From CALJDF01 sp038121105 (GTDB taxonomy: Bacteria > Pseudomonadota > Alphaproteobacteria > SHVP01): DNA of 64,000 nucleotides. The position numbers and the translations under genes were made by a program. The notes under the pieces were generated by a model. It was not told the origin of the DNA and searched no databases. It worked only from the letters and a program-made list of their open reading frames with translations. Each line of letters starts with the position of its first letter. Positions within the stretch are counted from its first letter, which is position 1. Positions 1 to 7,929 of this stretch are shown in pieces. Location: contig JAYONB010000012.1 in NCBI GenBank assembly GCA_038121105.1, positions 14,513-78,512 on the forward strand, written 5' to 3'.

Positions 1-213
1 GTCCCATTGCCAAAGGTGGAACGAACAGGTCACCGTCGCCCCGTCGCACATACCGGTCGATAGCGGTTCGTCCATGTGAGGGCAGCGCAGCGGATAGACG
101 TAGGTCTCGCTGCCGGTTTTCGCGACAACGATTTTCTTGCCGTCGATTTCGAACTCCTTCAGTTCGTTGTCGACCAAATCGCCGACCGCACAGACCCGTT
201 TCCAATCACTCAT
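1..213 (-). CDS. Rieske [2Fe-2S] ferredoxin, 3' part cut by window edge
   Basis: Small electron carrier that should pass electrons from the adjacent reductase to the Rieske oxygenase alpha subunits. Only the first 71 codons are in the window. They contain the Rieske ligand pattern C44-x-H46 (CPH) and C63-x2-H66 (CSFH). The ATG at 213 follows a GGGAGAA ribosome-binding site, and the gene starts 15 nt after the reductase stop, so it is the last visible gene of the oxygenase operon. A separate Rieske ferredoxin plus a ferredoxin-domain reductase is the component set of class III (naphthalene-dioxygenase-like) systems. The C-terminus is not visible. Confidence 0.9.
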   Translation of the reverse strand, partial: MSDWKRVCAVGDLVDNELKEFEIDGKKIVVAKTGSETYVYPLRCPHMDEPLSTGMCDGATVTCSFHLWQWD

Positions 214-228
214 TACGCTCGTTTCTCC

Positions 229-1269
229 CTAACTGAATTTGTCATAGCGGATGCGCGCCGGCGGCACCTTACCCTGCAAAACCAACAGTCGCATCGCCGC
301 CTCGACCATTTGGGGCGGCCCCGCGAGATAGGCAAGGACGCCCTCAAGCTTGCCCGCCATCTCGCCCCCCATAACCTCGTGGACGAACCCTTCCGCAAGA
401 ACGGCGGGCAACAACGATTTTTGTTCGGCGTCGCTCGGTCGTTCGTCCGAGAACGCCAAGGTTAGAGACACGCGACCCGGATACGCGGCAGCGATCGCAA
501 GCAGCCGGTCCATCTCGTAAAGGTCTTCAAAGGCTCGCACACCAAAAAAGACGTCTGCGCGATGTTGCGCAAAATGGCCGGCCCCGGCCGCCCGGTCGAG
601 AATCGATAGAATCGGCGCCAAACCGGACCCTCCCGCCACGCAGACAAGATCGGCCGCATCGCGTGCCGGTTGGAACGAGGCTTTGCCCAACGGGCCGAAC
701 AACGTGACCGGCACCCCGGTGCGGTCCGCGCCAGATAGCCACCCCGACACGGCGCCGCCCGGCATCAATTTGACGGTGAACGTCAGGGTCTCGCCGGTCG
801 GGTCGTATTCCGCCATCGACCAACCGCGATAGCCCGGCACATCGGGCACATCGACCAACATGAACTGCCCGGCGTCATAGGGAATGGCTGCATCGGGCCG
901 GATAACGAGCCTTAGAACATTATGATTCAGCGGGGCGACCGCTTCGATCACCCCGGCGGCAAGCCGCGGCAAGTGAGCGCTTGGTTCTTGAAGCTTGCCA
1001 CGAATGGTGATGCGGCAATCTTCTTGTGGGCGCGCCTGGCACATGAGGATTTCATTTTTCTCGTCGGACACGTGGCGTCGCGCCGGCGCCTCCGTCCAGC
1101 CCGGATCGACGGTGCCCGCCTCCAAGGTGGCCTTGCAGCTGGCACAGGTCCCCGTGCCGCACTCGTAGGGCAGCCCTAGTCCAGCCGCCAAGCCGGCGAA
1201 CAGAATCTCTTGGTCGTCCGGGCAGTCAAAGCTCGCCGATCGGTCTCGACCGGTAATCTCTATATGCAT
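229..1269 (-). CDS. Oxygenase reductase: plant-type [2Fe-2S] + FAD/NAD domains
   Basis: Flavoprotein (346 aa) that takes electrons from NAD(P)H through FAD to a plant-type [2Fe-2S] centre. The N-terminal ferredoxin domain has C37, C42, C45 and C77 (ECGTGTCASC ... MCQA). A FAD-binding beta-barrel follows (GYRGWSMAEY region, a variant of the RxYS motif), then an NAD-binding domain starting with CVAGGSGLAPILS. The order ferredoxin-FAD-NAD matches naphthalene dioxygenase and phenol hydroxylase reductases. It lies between the beta subunit gene (12 nt upstream) and the Rieske ferredoxin in the same direction. It should be the entry point for electrons to both alpha subunits. Confidence 0.92.
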   Translation of the reverse strand: MHIEITGRDRSASFDCPDDQEILFAGLAAGLGLPYECGTGTCASCKATLEAGTVDPGWTEAPARRHVSDEKNEILMCQARPQEDCRITIRGKLQEPSAHLPRLAAGVIEAVAPLNHNVLRLVIRPDAAIPYDAGQFMLVDVPDVPGYRGWSMAEYDPTGETLTFTVKLMPGGAVSGWLSGADRTGVPVTLFGPLGKASFQPARDAADLVCVAGGSGLAPILSILDRAAGAGHFAQHRADVFFGVRAFEDLYEMDRLLAIAAAYPGRVSLTLAFSDERPSDAEQKSLLPAVLAEGFVHEVMGGEMAGKLEGVLAYLAGPPQMVEAAMRLLVLQGKVPPARIRYDKFS

Positions 1270-1280
1270 CAGCAGGCCGA

Positions 1281-1739
1281 CTAGATCGGAATGTGCGAGC
1301 CAATGCCCAGATCGCGCGTCTCCAGGTGGGCCTTACGCTTCTTTAAGAGGGGACGGTCGCCGCTGTAGTCGACCTCGTCGAAATACGTGCCGGCAACAAA
1401 AAGTTGCGAACGCCCTTCGGGATCGGTGTGAGTCACGATGAACGAGCTTGTAATCGCCGCCGTCTTGGCGCTTGCGTCGTCCTCCATAAAGTAGATCGAG
1501 ACGTGACGCTTTAGAGTCCCCAGCCTTTTGAGGTGTTGCGGCACCATGTCCAATAGCGCACGCATGCCGTCGTAGTCCTGGTCAAGCCAGGTCATTTCCT
1601 TGCGGATCTCGGGACTGAAGGCCGTCACTCGATAATCGAGATCAGGCGCGCATAGGTCCATGAAGGCGTCAAAGTCCTCGGCGTCGAGGGCTGTGCAGGT
1701 TCTGTAGACCACTTCTCGGATGGCTTGATCGGACGACAT
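1281..1739 (-). CDS. Aromatic-ring-hydroxylating dioxygenase beta subunit
   Basis: Small (beta) subunit, about 152 aa, of the SnoaL/NTF2-fold family that packs against Rieske alpha subunits. The start of the protein (DQAIREVVYRTCTALDAEDFDAF) and the C-terminal KKRKAHLETRD segment fit the family. The ATG at 1739 is preferred because GAGTGAG lies just upstream; a GTG at 1748, directly after the alpha stop, is an alternative adding three residues. It is the only beta subunit gene seen, although two alpha genes lie upstream. The beta subunit is mainly structural and does not bind iron. Confidence 0.88.
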   Translation of the reverse strand: MSSDQAIREVVYRTCTALDAEDFDAFMDLCAPDLDYRVTAFSPEIRKEMTWLDQDYDGMRALLDMVPQHLKRLGTLKRHVSIYFMEDDASAKTAAITSSFIVTHTDPEGRSQLFVAGTYFDEVDYSGDRPLLKKRKAHLETRDLGIGSHIPI

Positions 1740-1748
1740 CTCACTCAC

Positions 1749-2945
1749 TCATTGGTTTTTAGGATTATGTGATGGGTGCCCCGTCATATCGCTCCACGCC
1801 TTGTAGTATGCGCGTAGCATTAAGTCGTCTTGGCCCTGCCCCTCTTCGTCGCGGGCGATGATTTGGTACCGCGCCGCCCCCGAACCGAACGCTTTTTCGC
1901 AAGCCTCGGCGGCAAACGCATCCTCCGGCACATTGCGCCCAAAGGGCCCCCAATAATCGTTGTGGTGCTGCATGCGCATGCGCCGATCGGCCTCCGGCTC
2001 ACCTTTGATGCCGAGGCCGCGCGATTCGACGACCGTGCGATGCGCGTCAATCGGGGTGACCGTGTCGATCCGCATCACCGTGCCCCGGGTGATGATCGTC
2101 GTGTCGGGAAACAGCGGCGTAAAGCGTGCGTCGTCGACCGTCAGCCCGGGGAAGGCCTTGGAATCCTCGCGCGCGCCATAGGCTTTGTAGTTGTGATAAT
2201 CCGCCTTGAGGCCACCGATCGCGAGATGCCCACCTGGGTAGGTCCGCATATCGCGCTCGGTCATGGGGGCCGCGGTCATCTGGGTGGTGCGTAGCACCAC
2301 ATGCATGAACTCGTGATAGAGATCGACGATCGTCTCTTGCCATGCTTTCCAGTTCGCTTCGACGGTGCCGCGATGGAAATGAAAGACCTCGTACTCGACC
2401 GAGGGGTCGCCGAACACGTCGTCAAATATCTCCAAGGAGTCGCCCAGGAATTCGTCCAACGGCGGCGCGGCGTCGTCCAGGGTGACAAAGACGAGGCCCG
2501 ACCTAGTCGCGGTCCGCACTTCGCGCAATCCCAGCGTCGATTTCTCCACCCCGGTCGTCGCGTAGGCTTCCTCGCGGGGAATGTCGACGCAGCGACCGCA
2601 CGTATCGTAGGTCCACAAATGATAAAAGCAGGTGAGGCGGGATGCCGTTCCGGCGACGTCGCCCAGCAAGCGAGCCCCCCGGTGCGAGCACACGTTGAAA
2701 AAGCATCGCACCGCGCCGTCCTCACCCCGGATTACAAAGAGGGGTTGGGTGGCGTGTTGGAACGTTCGGTAGTCGCCAGCGCCGGCTATTTCGCTTTCGT
2801 GACACGCAAAATGCCACACCTTGCCCAGCACCTGATCAAGCTCGGCCTGAAAAAGCCCGGCGTCGCGGTAGACCTCGCCGCTGACGTAATCCCGCGGATT
2901 CAGGTCAGGCGGATTGTCGCGATCGGCGAACCTGCGGGCGGCCAT
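1749..2945 (-). CDS. Rieske oxygenase alpha subunit, copy 1
   Basis: Catalytic subunit (398 aa) of an aromatic-ring-hydroxylating oxygenase. The N-terminal Rieske domain has C86-x-H88 (CSHRGA) and C106-x2-H109 (CFYHLW). The C-terminal catalytic domain has the mononuclear-iron pattern NWKAWQE...D208-LY-H211-EFM-H215. The spacing between the two histidines is three residues, shorter than the four or five in many toluene/biphenyl enzymes. The gene abuts the stop of the second alpha gene with no spacer and runs into the beta gene, so all are co-transcribed. Substrate is unknown; the neighbouring HCCA-isomerase-like gene hints at polycyclic aromatic breakdown. Confidence 0.93.
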   Translation of the reverse strand: MAARRFADRDNPPDLNPRDYVSGEVYRDAGLFQAELDQVLGKVWHFACHESEIAGAGDYRTFQHATQPLFVIRGEDGAVRCFFNVCSHRGARLLGDVAGTASRLTCFYHLWTYDTCGRCVDIPREEAYATTGVEKSTLGLREVRTATRSGLVFVTLDDAAPPLDEFLGDSLEIFDDVFGDPSVEYEVFHFHRGTVEANWKAWQETIVDLYHEFMHVVLRTTQMTAAPMTERDMRTYPGGHLAIGGLKADYHNYKAYGAREDSKAFPGLTVDDARFTPLFPDTTIITRGTVMRIDTVTPIDAHRTVVESRGLGIKGEPEADRRMRMQHHNDYWGPFGRNVPEDAFAAEACEKAFGSGAARYQIIARDEEGQGQDDLMLRAYYKAWSDMTGHPSHNPKNQ

Positions 2946-4148
2946 TTATTCTGCCGCCGCCGACCTGAGCGGATCTGCCGGAGAACGCTCCATACGGCGC
3001 GCCCATTCGGCATACCAGGTGCGCATCATACCGTCGTCTTGGCCTTTGCCGTTTTCTTCCCGCGCAAGAACCTGATAGACGGCGGCGCCATTTCGAAAAC
3101 CCGCTTCGCAGGCCTCGGCGGCGAACGCATCCTCGGGCACGTTGCGGCCTAGAGGGCCCCAATATTGGTTGTGGTGCTTCATGCGGGTGCGACGAACCTC
3201 GGGCGAATCGCCTTTGCGACCAAGCCCGCGCCACTCGACCAACATGGTCTTTTCGTCGATCGGCGTGACGACATCGATTCGGATCGCCGTGCCTCGCGCA
3301 AGCAATGCCGCATTCGGCCAAAGATCGACGAAGAAGAAATCGTCGGGCGTCAATCCGGGCAATGCCATGTCCGAATCGCGAGACGCCATCCCTTTGTATT
3401 TGTCGTATGCCGCCTTGAGTCCGCCACCCATGGTGTGGCCGTTCTTGAAGGCTTTAACGACTCGACTATCCATGCTCGCGGCCGTCATCTGGGTGCGACG
3501 CAGAAGCACGTGCATCCACTCGTGGTACAGGTCGAGATTGGTTTCCTGCCAAGCCTTCCAGTTCGCATGCAGGACCGATCGGTTGTAGTGGAAGACTTCG
3601 AGCTCGCCCGAACCTAAAGACGCCTCGAAGGGCGCCAGAGCTTCGCCGATATATTCGGTCACCGCCGGCGCTTGGTCATCCAGGTTGATAAATACCAACC
3701 CAAGGTTCGTCTCGGTGCGGATCTCGAAGAGACCGCAATCGTCTTTGGTCAAACCTGCAGACTGGTAGGCTTCGGGCCGCGGGATATCGACGCAAGCACC
3801 GCGATCGTCATAACTCCAGAGATGATAGAAACAGGTCAAACGCTCGGCGTTGCCGGCCGGTTCGTGAATGATCTTCGCCCCGCGATGGGAACACACGTTC
3901 ATGAACGTGCGGATCACCCCGTCCCGACCGCGAATCGCAATCAACGGCATCCCGACATAGTCGAAGGTCCGGAAATCGAAGGGGTTCGCCAATTCGCTTT
4001 CGTGGCAAGCCAAGTGCCAGCAGCGCTCGAAAACGCGTTTCTTTTCGTCGGCGAAGATCGTTGGATCGGTATAAACGGCGCCGCTGACGACATGGGTCTC
4101 AGGGATTTCAGGCAGCGTCCGCCAGCTTTCCGCGTTCCGTGCAGTCAT
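2946..4148 (-). CDS. Rieske oxygenase alpha subunit, copy 2
   Basis: Second alpha subunit (400 aa), a paralogue of the next gene with conserved blocks throughout, for example CFYHLW, NWKAWQET and a C-terminal YWGP[FL]GRNVPEDAFAAEAC block. Rieske ligands are C86/H88 and C106/H109; the iron-binding segment is D206-LY-H209-EWM-H213. The ATG at 4148 follows an AAGGAG site. Both copies keep all metal ligands, so neither looks like a dead copy. The pair either form two enzymes sharing one beta subunit or a mixed alpha/alpha-prime complex; the sequence cannot decide. Confidence 0.92.
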   Translation of the reverse strand: MTARNAESWRTLPEIPETHVVSGAVYTDPTIFADEKKRVFERCWHLACHESELANPFDFRTFDYVGMPLIAIRGRDGVIRTFMNVCSHRGAKIIHEPAGNAERLTCFYHLWSYDDRGACVDIPRPEAYQSAGLTKDDCGLFEIRTETNLGLVFINLDDQAPAVTEYIGEALAPFEASLGSGELEVFHYNRSVLHANWKAWQETNLDLYHEWMHVLLRRTQMTAASMDSRVVKAFKNGHTMGGGLKAAYDKYKGMASRDSDMALPGLTPDDFFFVDLWPNAALLARGTAIRIDVVTPIDEKTMLVEWRGLGRKGDSPEVRRTRMKHHNQYWGPLGRNVPEDAFAAEACEAGFRNGAAVYQVLAREENGKGQDDGMMRTWYAEWARRMERSPADPLRSAAAE

Positions 4149-4222
4149 GGGATCACTCCTTACCGTGTGGGGAAAGCGTAGTGCATGGGCGGCGGACCGG
4201 TCCAGCCCAGGCCGGTAGCCGG

Positions 4223-4870
4223 TTAGGACCGCCGTGCACCCAATTTCTCCAGGCGCCAGGTCACAACGTCCAGACGATCCTGACCAAAGAAGGCTTCACC
4301 TTCGACCGCAAGCGTGGGAACCCCCCAGTGCCCGACATCGGCAAGCCGCCGCTCGTTGGCGGTAATGACCTCGTCGTATTTGGCGGGCCGGGTCGAGATT
4401 TCCCGATCCATTTCGGCTAAGTCGAGACCTGCCTTGGCGACCGCGTCGGCCAGGTGCGACCCTTGATCCCAGCCGACGTCGGCCCCACTCCACATCATCG
4501 GTGCGACGGTACCGATAAAAGCCATGCCTTTGCCGGTTTCGCCGGCCAAGGCCCCGAGCCGGGACAAACGGTAGATATAGGGCTGGTCTTGCGTCGGTCG
4601 GGGCCGATCGGTTTCGAATACCACGGGATCAGGCTGGGGGCGCGCGAAGGGCACACCTAAGAAATCGGCGGTCCGCTTGGCATCCATCGCGTTATAGGCG
4701 CCGCGCGCCTTGGGCATGGATTCGAAGTAATCGGGATCGCGCACCGCAAGGGGCATTACCACGCGTAGGTGCAACTGGACATCGAACTCTTCTTGCATTG
4801 CCTGAAGACGCTTCAAAGCCAAGTAACAATACGGGCTGCGGAACGACCAGAATAAATCAACCGGGATCAT
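4223..4870 (-). CDS. 2-hydroxychromene-2-carboxylate isomerase / DsbA-family protein
   Basis: Thioredoxin-fold protein (215 aa) of the GST-kappa/HCCA-isomerase type. The N-terminal FWSFRSPYCYLAL segment matches the SP-x-[CS]-YL site where HCCA isomerases place the catalytic Ser/glutathione contact. The C-terminal GVPTLAVEGEAFFGQDRLD block is the family cis-Pro region. In naphthalene pathways NahD is such a glutathione-dependent isomerase, and this gene is the first of the minus-strand run leading into the Rieske oxygenase genes (74 nt gap). A GCGAGG site precedes the ATG at 4870. A role in the same aromatic pathway is inferred. Confidence 0.85.
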   Translation of the reverse strand: MIPVDLFWSFRSPYCYLALKRLQAMQEEFDVQLHLRVVMPLAVRDPDYFESMPKARGAYNAMDAKRTADFLGVPFARPQPDPVVFETDRPRPTQDQPYIYRLSRLGALAGETGKGMAFIGTVAPMMWSGADVGWDQGSHLADAVAKAGLDLAEMDREISTRPAKYDEVITANERRLADVGHWGVPTLAVEGEAFFGQDRLDVVTWRLEKLGARRS

Positions 4871-4961
4871 CGGAATGCCTCGCTGAAACGATGGGCCACC
4901 CGTTCAGTGTCTGCTATGCCCTAGCCAACGTCCACAATCCCGCCCGCAAAGCGAGTTTTCC

Positions 4962-5411
4962 ATGTTGAACAATATCCTCGTCGCCCAGGCCGCGATCGCA
5001 GGCGCTCTGTTGCCGATCCAAGCCGTCTTGAACGCCGCCGTCGGCCGTAGTCTTGGGCACCCGCTCAGTGCGGCCATGATCAACTTCATTGTCGGCCTGA
5101 TCGGGTTGGCCGCCTTGGCAACGGCGTTGCGGGTCCCCCTGCCGCAACTCGGGAACATTGGCCCCTTGCCTTGGTATTACTGGGTGGGTGGGGGATTAGC
5201 CGGTGCGTTCTTCGTCTTCACGTCATTGTTCGTCGCGCCGCGAATCGGCGTCACGGCGCTCCTCGCCGGTGTCTTGGCTGGGCAACTGGTGGCGTCGGTG
5301 ACGATGGACCACTTCGGTCTCTTAGGATTGCAGAGCCAACCGGTCACGCTCGGCCGTGCCGCCGGCATCGCCCTCCTGATTGCTGGTGTGTTTATGGTGC
5401 GCCGCTTCTGA
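4962..5411 (+). CDS. DMT-superfamily membrane protein, YdcZ/DUF606 type
   Basis: Hydrophobic protein (149 aa) with about five membrane segments. It starts AQAAIAGALLPIQAVLNAAVG and has the PWYYWVGGGLAGAFFV block typical of DUF606 (YdcZ-like) half-length drug/metabolite transporters. Such proteins are thought to work as dimers or pairs in the inner membrane; substrates are unknown. It is transcribed divergently from the HCCA-isomerase-like gene (91 nt between starts), so the two may share a promoter region. A GCGAG sequence before the ATG is a modest ribosome-binding site. Confidence 0.8.
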   Translation: MLNNILVAQAAIAGALLPIQAVLNAAVGRSLGHPLSAAMINFIVGLIGLAALATALRVPLPQLGNIGPLPWYYWVGGGLAGAFFVFTSLFVAPRIGVTALLAGVLAGQLVASVTMDHFGLLGLQSQPVTLGRAAGIALLIAGVFMVRRF

Positions 5412-5427
5412 AAGCAGGGCAAAAAAC

Positions 5428-5453
5428 AAGGGCGGCCCTTGGGACCGCCCTTT
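5428..5453. terminator. Rho-independent terminator, probably bidirectional
   Basis: Stem AAGGGCGG (5428-5435) pairs with CCGCCCTT (5445-5452); the loop holds an inner CCC/GGG pair. An A-rich run on the plus-strand left side gives a T tract for minus-strand transcripts. The site lies between the 3' ends of two convergent genes, the DMT protein and the histone-like protein. Confidence 0.7.
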
Positions 5454-5555
5454 GTCGCAGCCGTGCTGCGATAGCTCAGTTGCTACCGCGCCGCCGTCCG
5501 AACCTGTCATAAACGACAATATCGGAGGGCGCCGCGCGCAGCGTTGTAGATTTAC

Positions 5556-5996
5556 CTAGCTCTTTTTTTTTGCTTTCCGGCGCGCCTTACGCTTTGGCGC
5601 GGTCGCGGCGGCTTTTCTCTTCGGCGCCTTACGCTTGGCGGCCTTTTTCTTGGCGGCTTTGCGCTTCGGTGCTTTCCGCTTAGCCGCCTTTTTCGTCGCG
5701 GCCTTGCGCTTTGGTGCTTTCCGCTTCGCGGCCTTACGCTTAGGCGCTTTCCGCTTTGCGGCTTTTTTCTTAGCTACTTTTTTCTTAGCTACTTTTTTCT
5801 TAGCGGCCTTCTTTTTGGCGGCCTTCTTCTTTGGGGCCTTCCGCTTAGCTGTCTTTTTGGCTGCCGCTTTCCGAGTTTTCCTCCGTGCCGCTGGCTTTTT
5901 AGCCGCCGGTTTTTTCCGGGCTGCGGTCTTCTTCTTGGCAGCAGGTTTCCGCTTAGCGGATTTCCTTTTAGCTGCCAGGGCTGCGACTTTCGCCAT
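5556..5996 (-). CDS. Lys/Ala-rich histone H1-like DNA-binding protein
   Basis: 146 aa built almost entirely of short KAPKRKAAK / KKKAAK repeats, with no acidic or aromatic residues to speak of. This is the composition of bacterial histone H1-like proteins (Hc1/BpH1/AlgP C-terminal type), which bind and compact DNA non-specifically. The ATG at 5996 follows GGAGGG. The antisense frame is open and hydrophobic, an artefact of the repeats. Codon use is mixed (AAG and AAA, GCC and GCT), so the repeat is old enough to have drifted at the DNA level. No partner gene is evident. Confidence 0.8.
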   Translation of the reverse strand: MAKVAALAAKRKSAKRKPAAKKKTAARKKPAAKKPAARRKTRKAAAKKTAKRKAPKKKAAKKKAAKKKVAKKKVAKKKAAKRKAPKRKAAKRKAPKRKAATKKAAKRKAPKRKAAKKKAAKRKAPKRKAAATAPKRKARRKAKKKS

Positions 5997-6388
5997 TAGA
6001 ACCCTCCAATATGGTCCTTAATAAAGACAAGTTTCTTCACACGAGACTGACAAAACTACGTGCAAGTCCGCGGGATCGTACAAAATTTTCATTTCATAGT
6101 CACTGCAAAAAAGAAATCGCGCCAAGGACTCGTTAAGCAGCGGCGCGAGGCGAGTCCTTAACGCCTTAGTCGAGTCATACCGATCCAAGAAATTCGTAAC
6201 TTGGAGTCGGCGTTTCATTGTCCGTTCTTGATTGATTCGATTGTCCGCGAACGACTCGGGCGGACGCCAAGACTTGCCGCAACCATCGGCACGAAGTTGT
6301 TCTGTACGGTGTCATTAGTCGCAAGTGGACCGACGATCGGTTTGTCTTTGGCGCGACCGACGTTTCATTCGGCCAAGTTCTTGCAACT
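5997..6388. other. Intergenic region without a convincing gene
   Basis: About 390 bp between the histone-like gene and the terminator of the SDR operon, less GC-rich than its surroundings. A 66-codon minus-strand frame (6018-6218, beginning MKRRLQVTNFLDRYD) could be a small gene, but it lacks a good ribosome-binding site and its codon use is unlike the neighbours. The plus-strand frame 6201-6401 is no better. The promoter of the histone-like gene should lie near 6000-6060. Confidence 0.4.
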
Positions 6389-6409
6389 AAAAAGCTGTTA
6401 AAAAACAGC
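6389..6409 (-). terminator. Rho-independent terminator of the nitrile hydratase-SDR operon
   Basis: On the minus strand GCTGTT (6409-6404), a TTTT loop and AACAGC (6399-6394) are followed by five T (6393-6389). It begins 16 nt beyond the SDR stop codon and closes the minus-strand operon that starts with the split nitrile hydratase beta genes. Confidence 0.75.
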
Positions 6410-6424
6410 GGCTTACACGCAGCG

Positions 6425-7210
6425 CTACGGCGTCAACCCGCCGCCGTTCACATAGAGGACCTGGCCGGTCATGAAGCAAGACGCCGGGCCTGCGAGGAAG
6501 AGAATGGGGCCGACAATGTCTTCCGCGACAGCCAGTCGGCCCAATGGGGTCACATTGATATAGCCGCTGAACTGGGCGTCCCAATCGCCGTCCTCGGCAT
6601 CGACACGCCCCGTGCCACCCGCCAGGAATGCGGTTTTCACTGCACCCGGCGCGACGGCATTGGCGCGCACACGTGGAGCATTTTCGACCGCAATGCCCTT
6701 CGTGAGGGCAATGACACCAGCTTTTGAGGCCGAATAGGGGGCGTAACCGGGGAGCACTCGCACCGCAAGGCCTGAGGCAACGTTCACCATCGCGCTGCCC
6801 TCTGCCATGTGCGGCAACGCGTATCGACAAATCAGAAACGCCGAACGCAGATTGCCGGACACAATATCGTCCCAGGACGCCGCATCACGCTCGGCGACGG
6901 GCGTTAAGTCGTCTCGGTACCCCACGAGATTGATCAGCGCATCGATTTCGCCGGCCTCGCGCACGCGCTCGAACGCATCCTGGACCGACGCATCGCTGTG
7001 CGCGTCAATCGCGACAAAATCCGCCTCGTTCGGCGTGGGGTGGCGATCATGCGAGGCTTTGAGGTCAAGAACGGTCGTTCTCGCGCCTGTCGCCACGCAT
7101 GCGTTCACTACCGCACGACCAATGCCGCCGCACCCACCGGCAACGACAACCCGCGCATCGGGTGCCGGGCCCAGTCGGCCGAAATCAATCGTTGCAGGGT
7201 CTGGGATCAC
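6425..7210 (-). CDS. SDR-family NAD(P)-dependent oxidoreductase
   Basis: Short-chain dehydrogenase/reductase of 261 aa. The Rossmann motif GGCGGIGRA lies near residue 25, the catalytic pair is in YSASK, and the C-terminus ends with the common FMTGQVLYVNGGG block. The GTG start at 7210 overlaps the TGA of the dienelactone hydrolase gene (GTGA), which indicates translational coupling. It is the last gene of the nitrile hydratase-like operon before the terminator at 6389-6409. It may oxidise or reduce a hydroxy/keto product of the pathway; the substrate is unknown. Confidence 0.87.
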   Translation of the reverse strand: MIPDPATIDFGRLGPAPDARVVVAGGCGGIGRAVVNACVATGARTTVLDLKASHDRHPTPNEADFVAIDAHSDASVQDAFERVREAGEIDALINLVGYRDDLTPVAERDAASWDDIVSGNLRSAFLICRYALPHMAEGSAMVNVASGLAVRVLPGYAPYSASKAGVIALTKGIAVENAPRVRANAVAPGAVKTAFLAGGTGRVDAEDGDWDAQFSGYINVTPLGRLAVAEDIVGPILFLAGPASCFMTGQVLYVNGGGLTP

Positions 7211-7920
7211 GGGCTTTCTCCTTGGCGCGTAACGCGGTCGATGAAACCGAACATGGCCGCATGGGCCTGCTCGGTGGTTTTGGCGTCGTAGACCGGCTGT
7301 CCCTCACGCGAGAAGCCATGGTCCGCGCCCGGGTAGTCGTGGCATTCGATATCGCCATCCTTTGGCAGGGCGGCTTTGACACGGGCGACAATTTCCGGCG
7401 GCGCGTACTTATCGAGACTGGGGAAATGGATTTGGAAGGGTTTGCGAATATTTGCGGCTTCCGAGAGGTGCTGCTCCAGACGCACGCCGTGAAAGCAAAT
7501 GTTACCGGCGGCGGGCAACCGCGCGGCGGACAGGAAAGCGAGAAGCCCACCAAGGCAGTAGCCGACCACGACGACCGTCCCGTTGCATTGGGGATGCGCG
7601 GCAAGCGCCTCGATGCACGACCCGATATCCTCCATCGCAAGGTCGTCATCGAGAGCGTTACGAGTCGCGAAGGCACGCTCCCAATCCTCGCCCGCGTAAT
7701 CGAATGACGCGCCGGGGTTGATCCGGTGATAGAGGTCGGGCGCCATCGCCGCGTAACCGCGCGCGTTGAACAACGGCAAGCGGGACCGGATGAAGTCCGT
7801 CATCCCAAAAATCTCGTGGAGAATCAGTACACCCGGCGCCGGCTCTTTCGTTGCGGCGCTAAACAACGCCGACATTTCGGCGCCATCGCCCACACGGACG
7901 CGGACGTCGTCGCTGTCCAC
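7207..7920 (-). CDS. Dienelactone hydrolase family protein
   Basis: Alpha/beta hydrolase of 237 aa. The nucleophile is in GYCLGG (Cys, as in dienelactone hydrolases); Asp in FPSLDKYAPPE and His in GADHGFS complete the triad, and HEIFG near residue 35 carries the conserved Glu. Such enzymes open enol-lactones in chlorocatechol breakdown, but many members have other ester substrates. A GTG start at 7920 lies 9 nt after the nitrile hydratase alpha gene, whose stop is next to an AGGGG site. The gene order suggests a shared catabolic pathway with the hydratase and the SDR. Confidence 0.87.
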   Translation of the reverse strand: MDSDDVRVRVGDGAEMSALFSAATKEPAPGVLILHEIFGMTDFIRSRLPLFNARGYAAMAPDLYHRINPGASFDYAGEDWERAFATRNALDDDLAMEDIGSCIEALAAHPQCNGTVVVVGYCLGGLLAFLSAARLPAAGNICFHGVRLEQHLSEAANIRKPFQIHFPSLDKYAPPEIVARVKAALPKDGDIECHDYPGADHGFSREGQPVYDAKTTEQAHAAMFGFIDRVTRQGESP

Positions 7921-7929
7921 GGTGGACCC

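Noticed and set aside
5468..5545. tRNA-like stretch (GCGATAGCTCAGTTG...) after the DMT gene
   Set aside because: It contains a D-arm-like motif, but no acceptor, anticodon or T-arm pairing can be built.
5635..6021. Open frame on the plus strand (Phe/Ala-rich)
   Set aside because: It is the antisense of the Lys-rich histone-like gene; repeats keep it open by chance.
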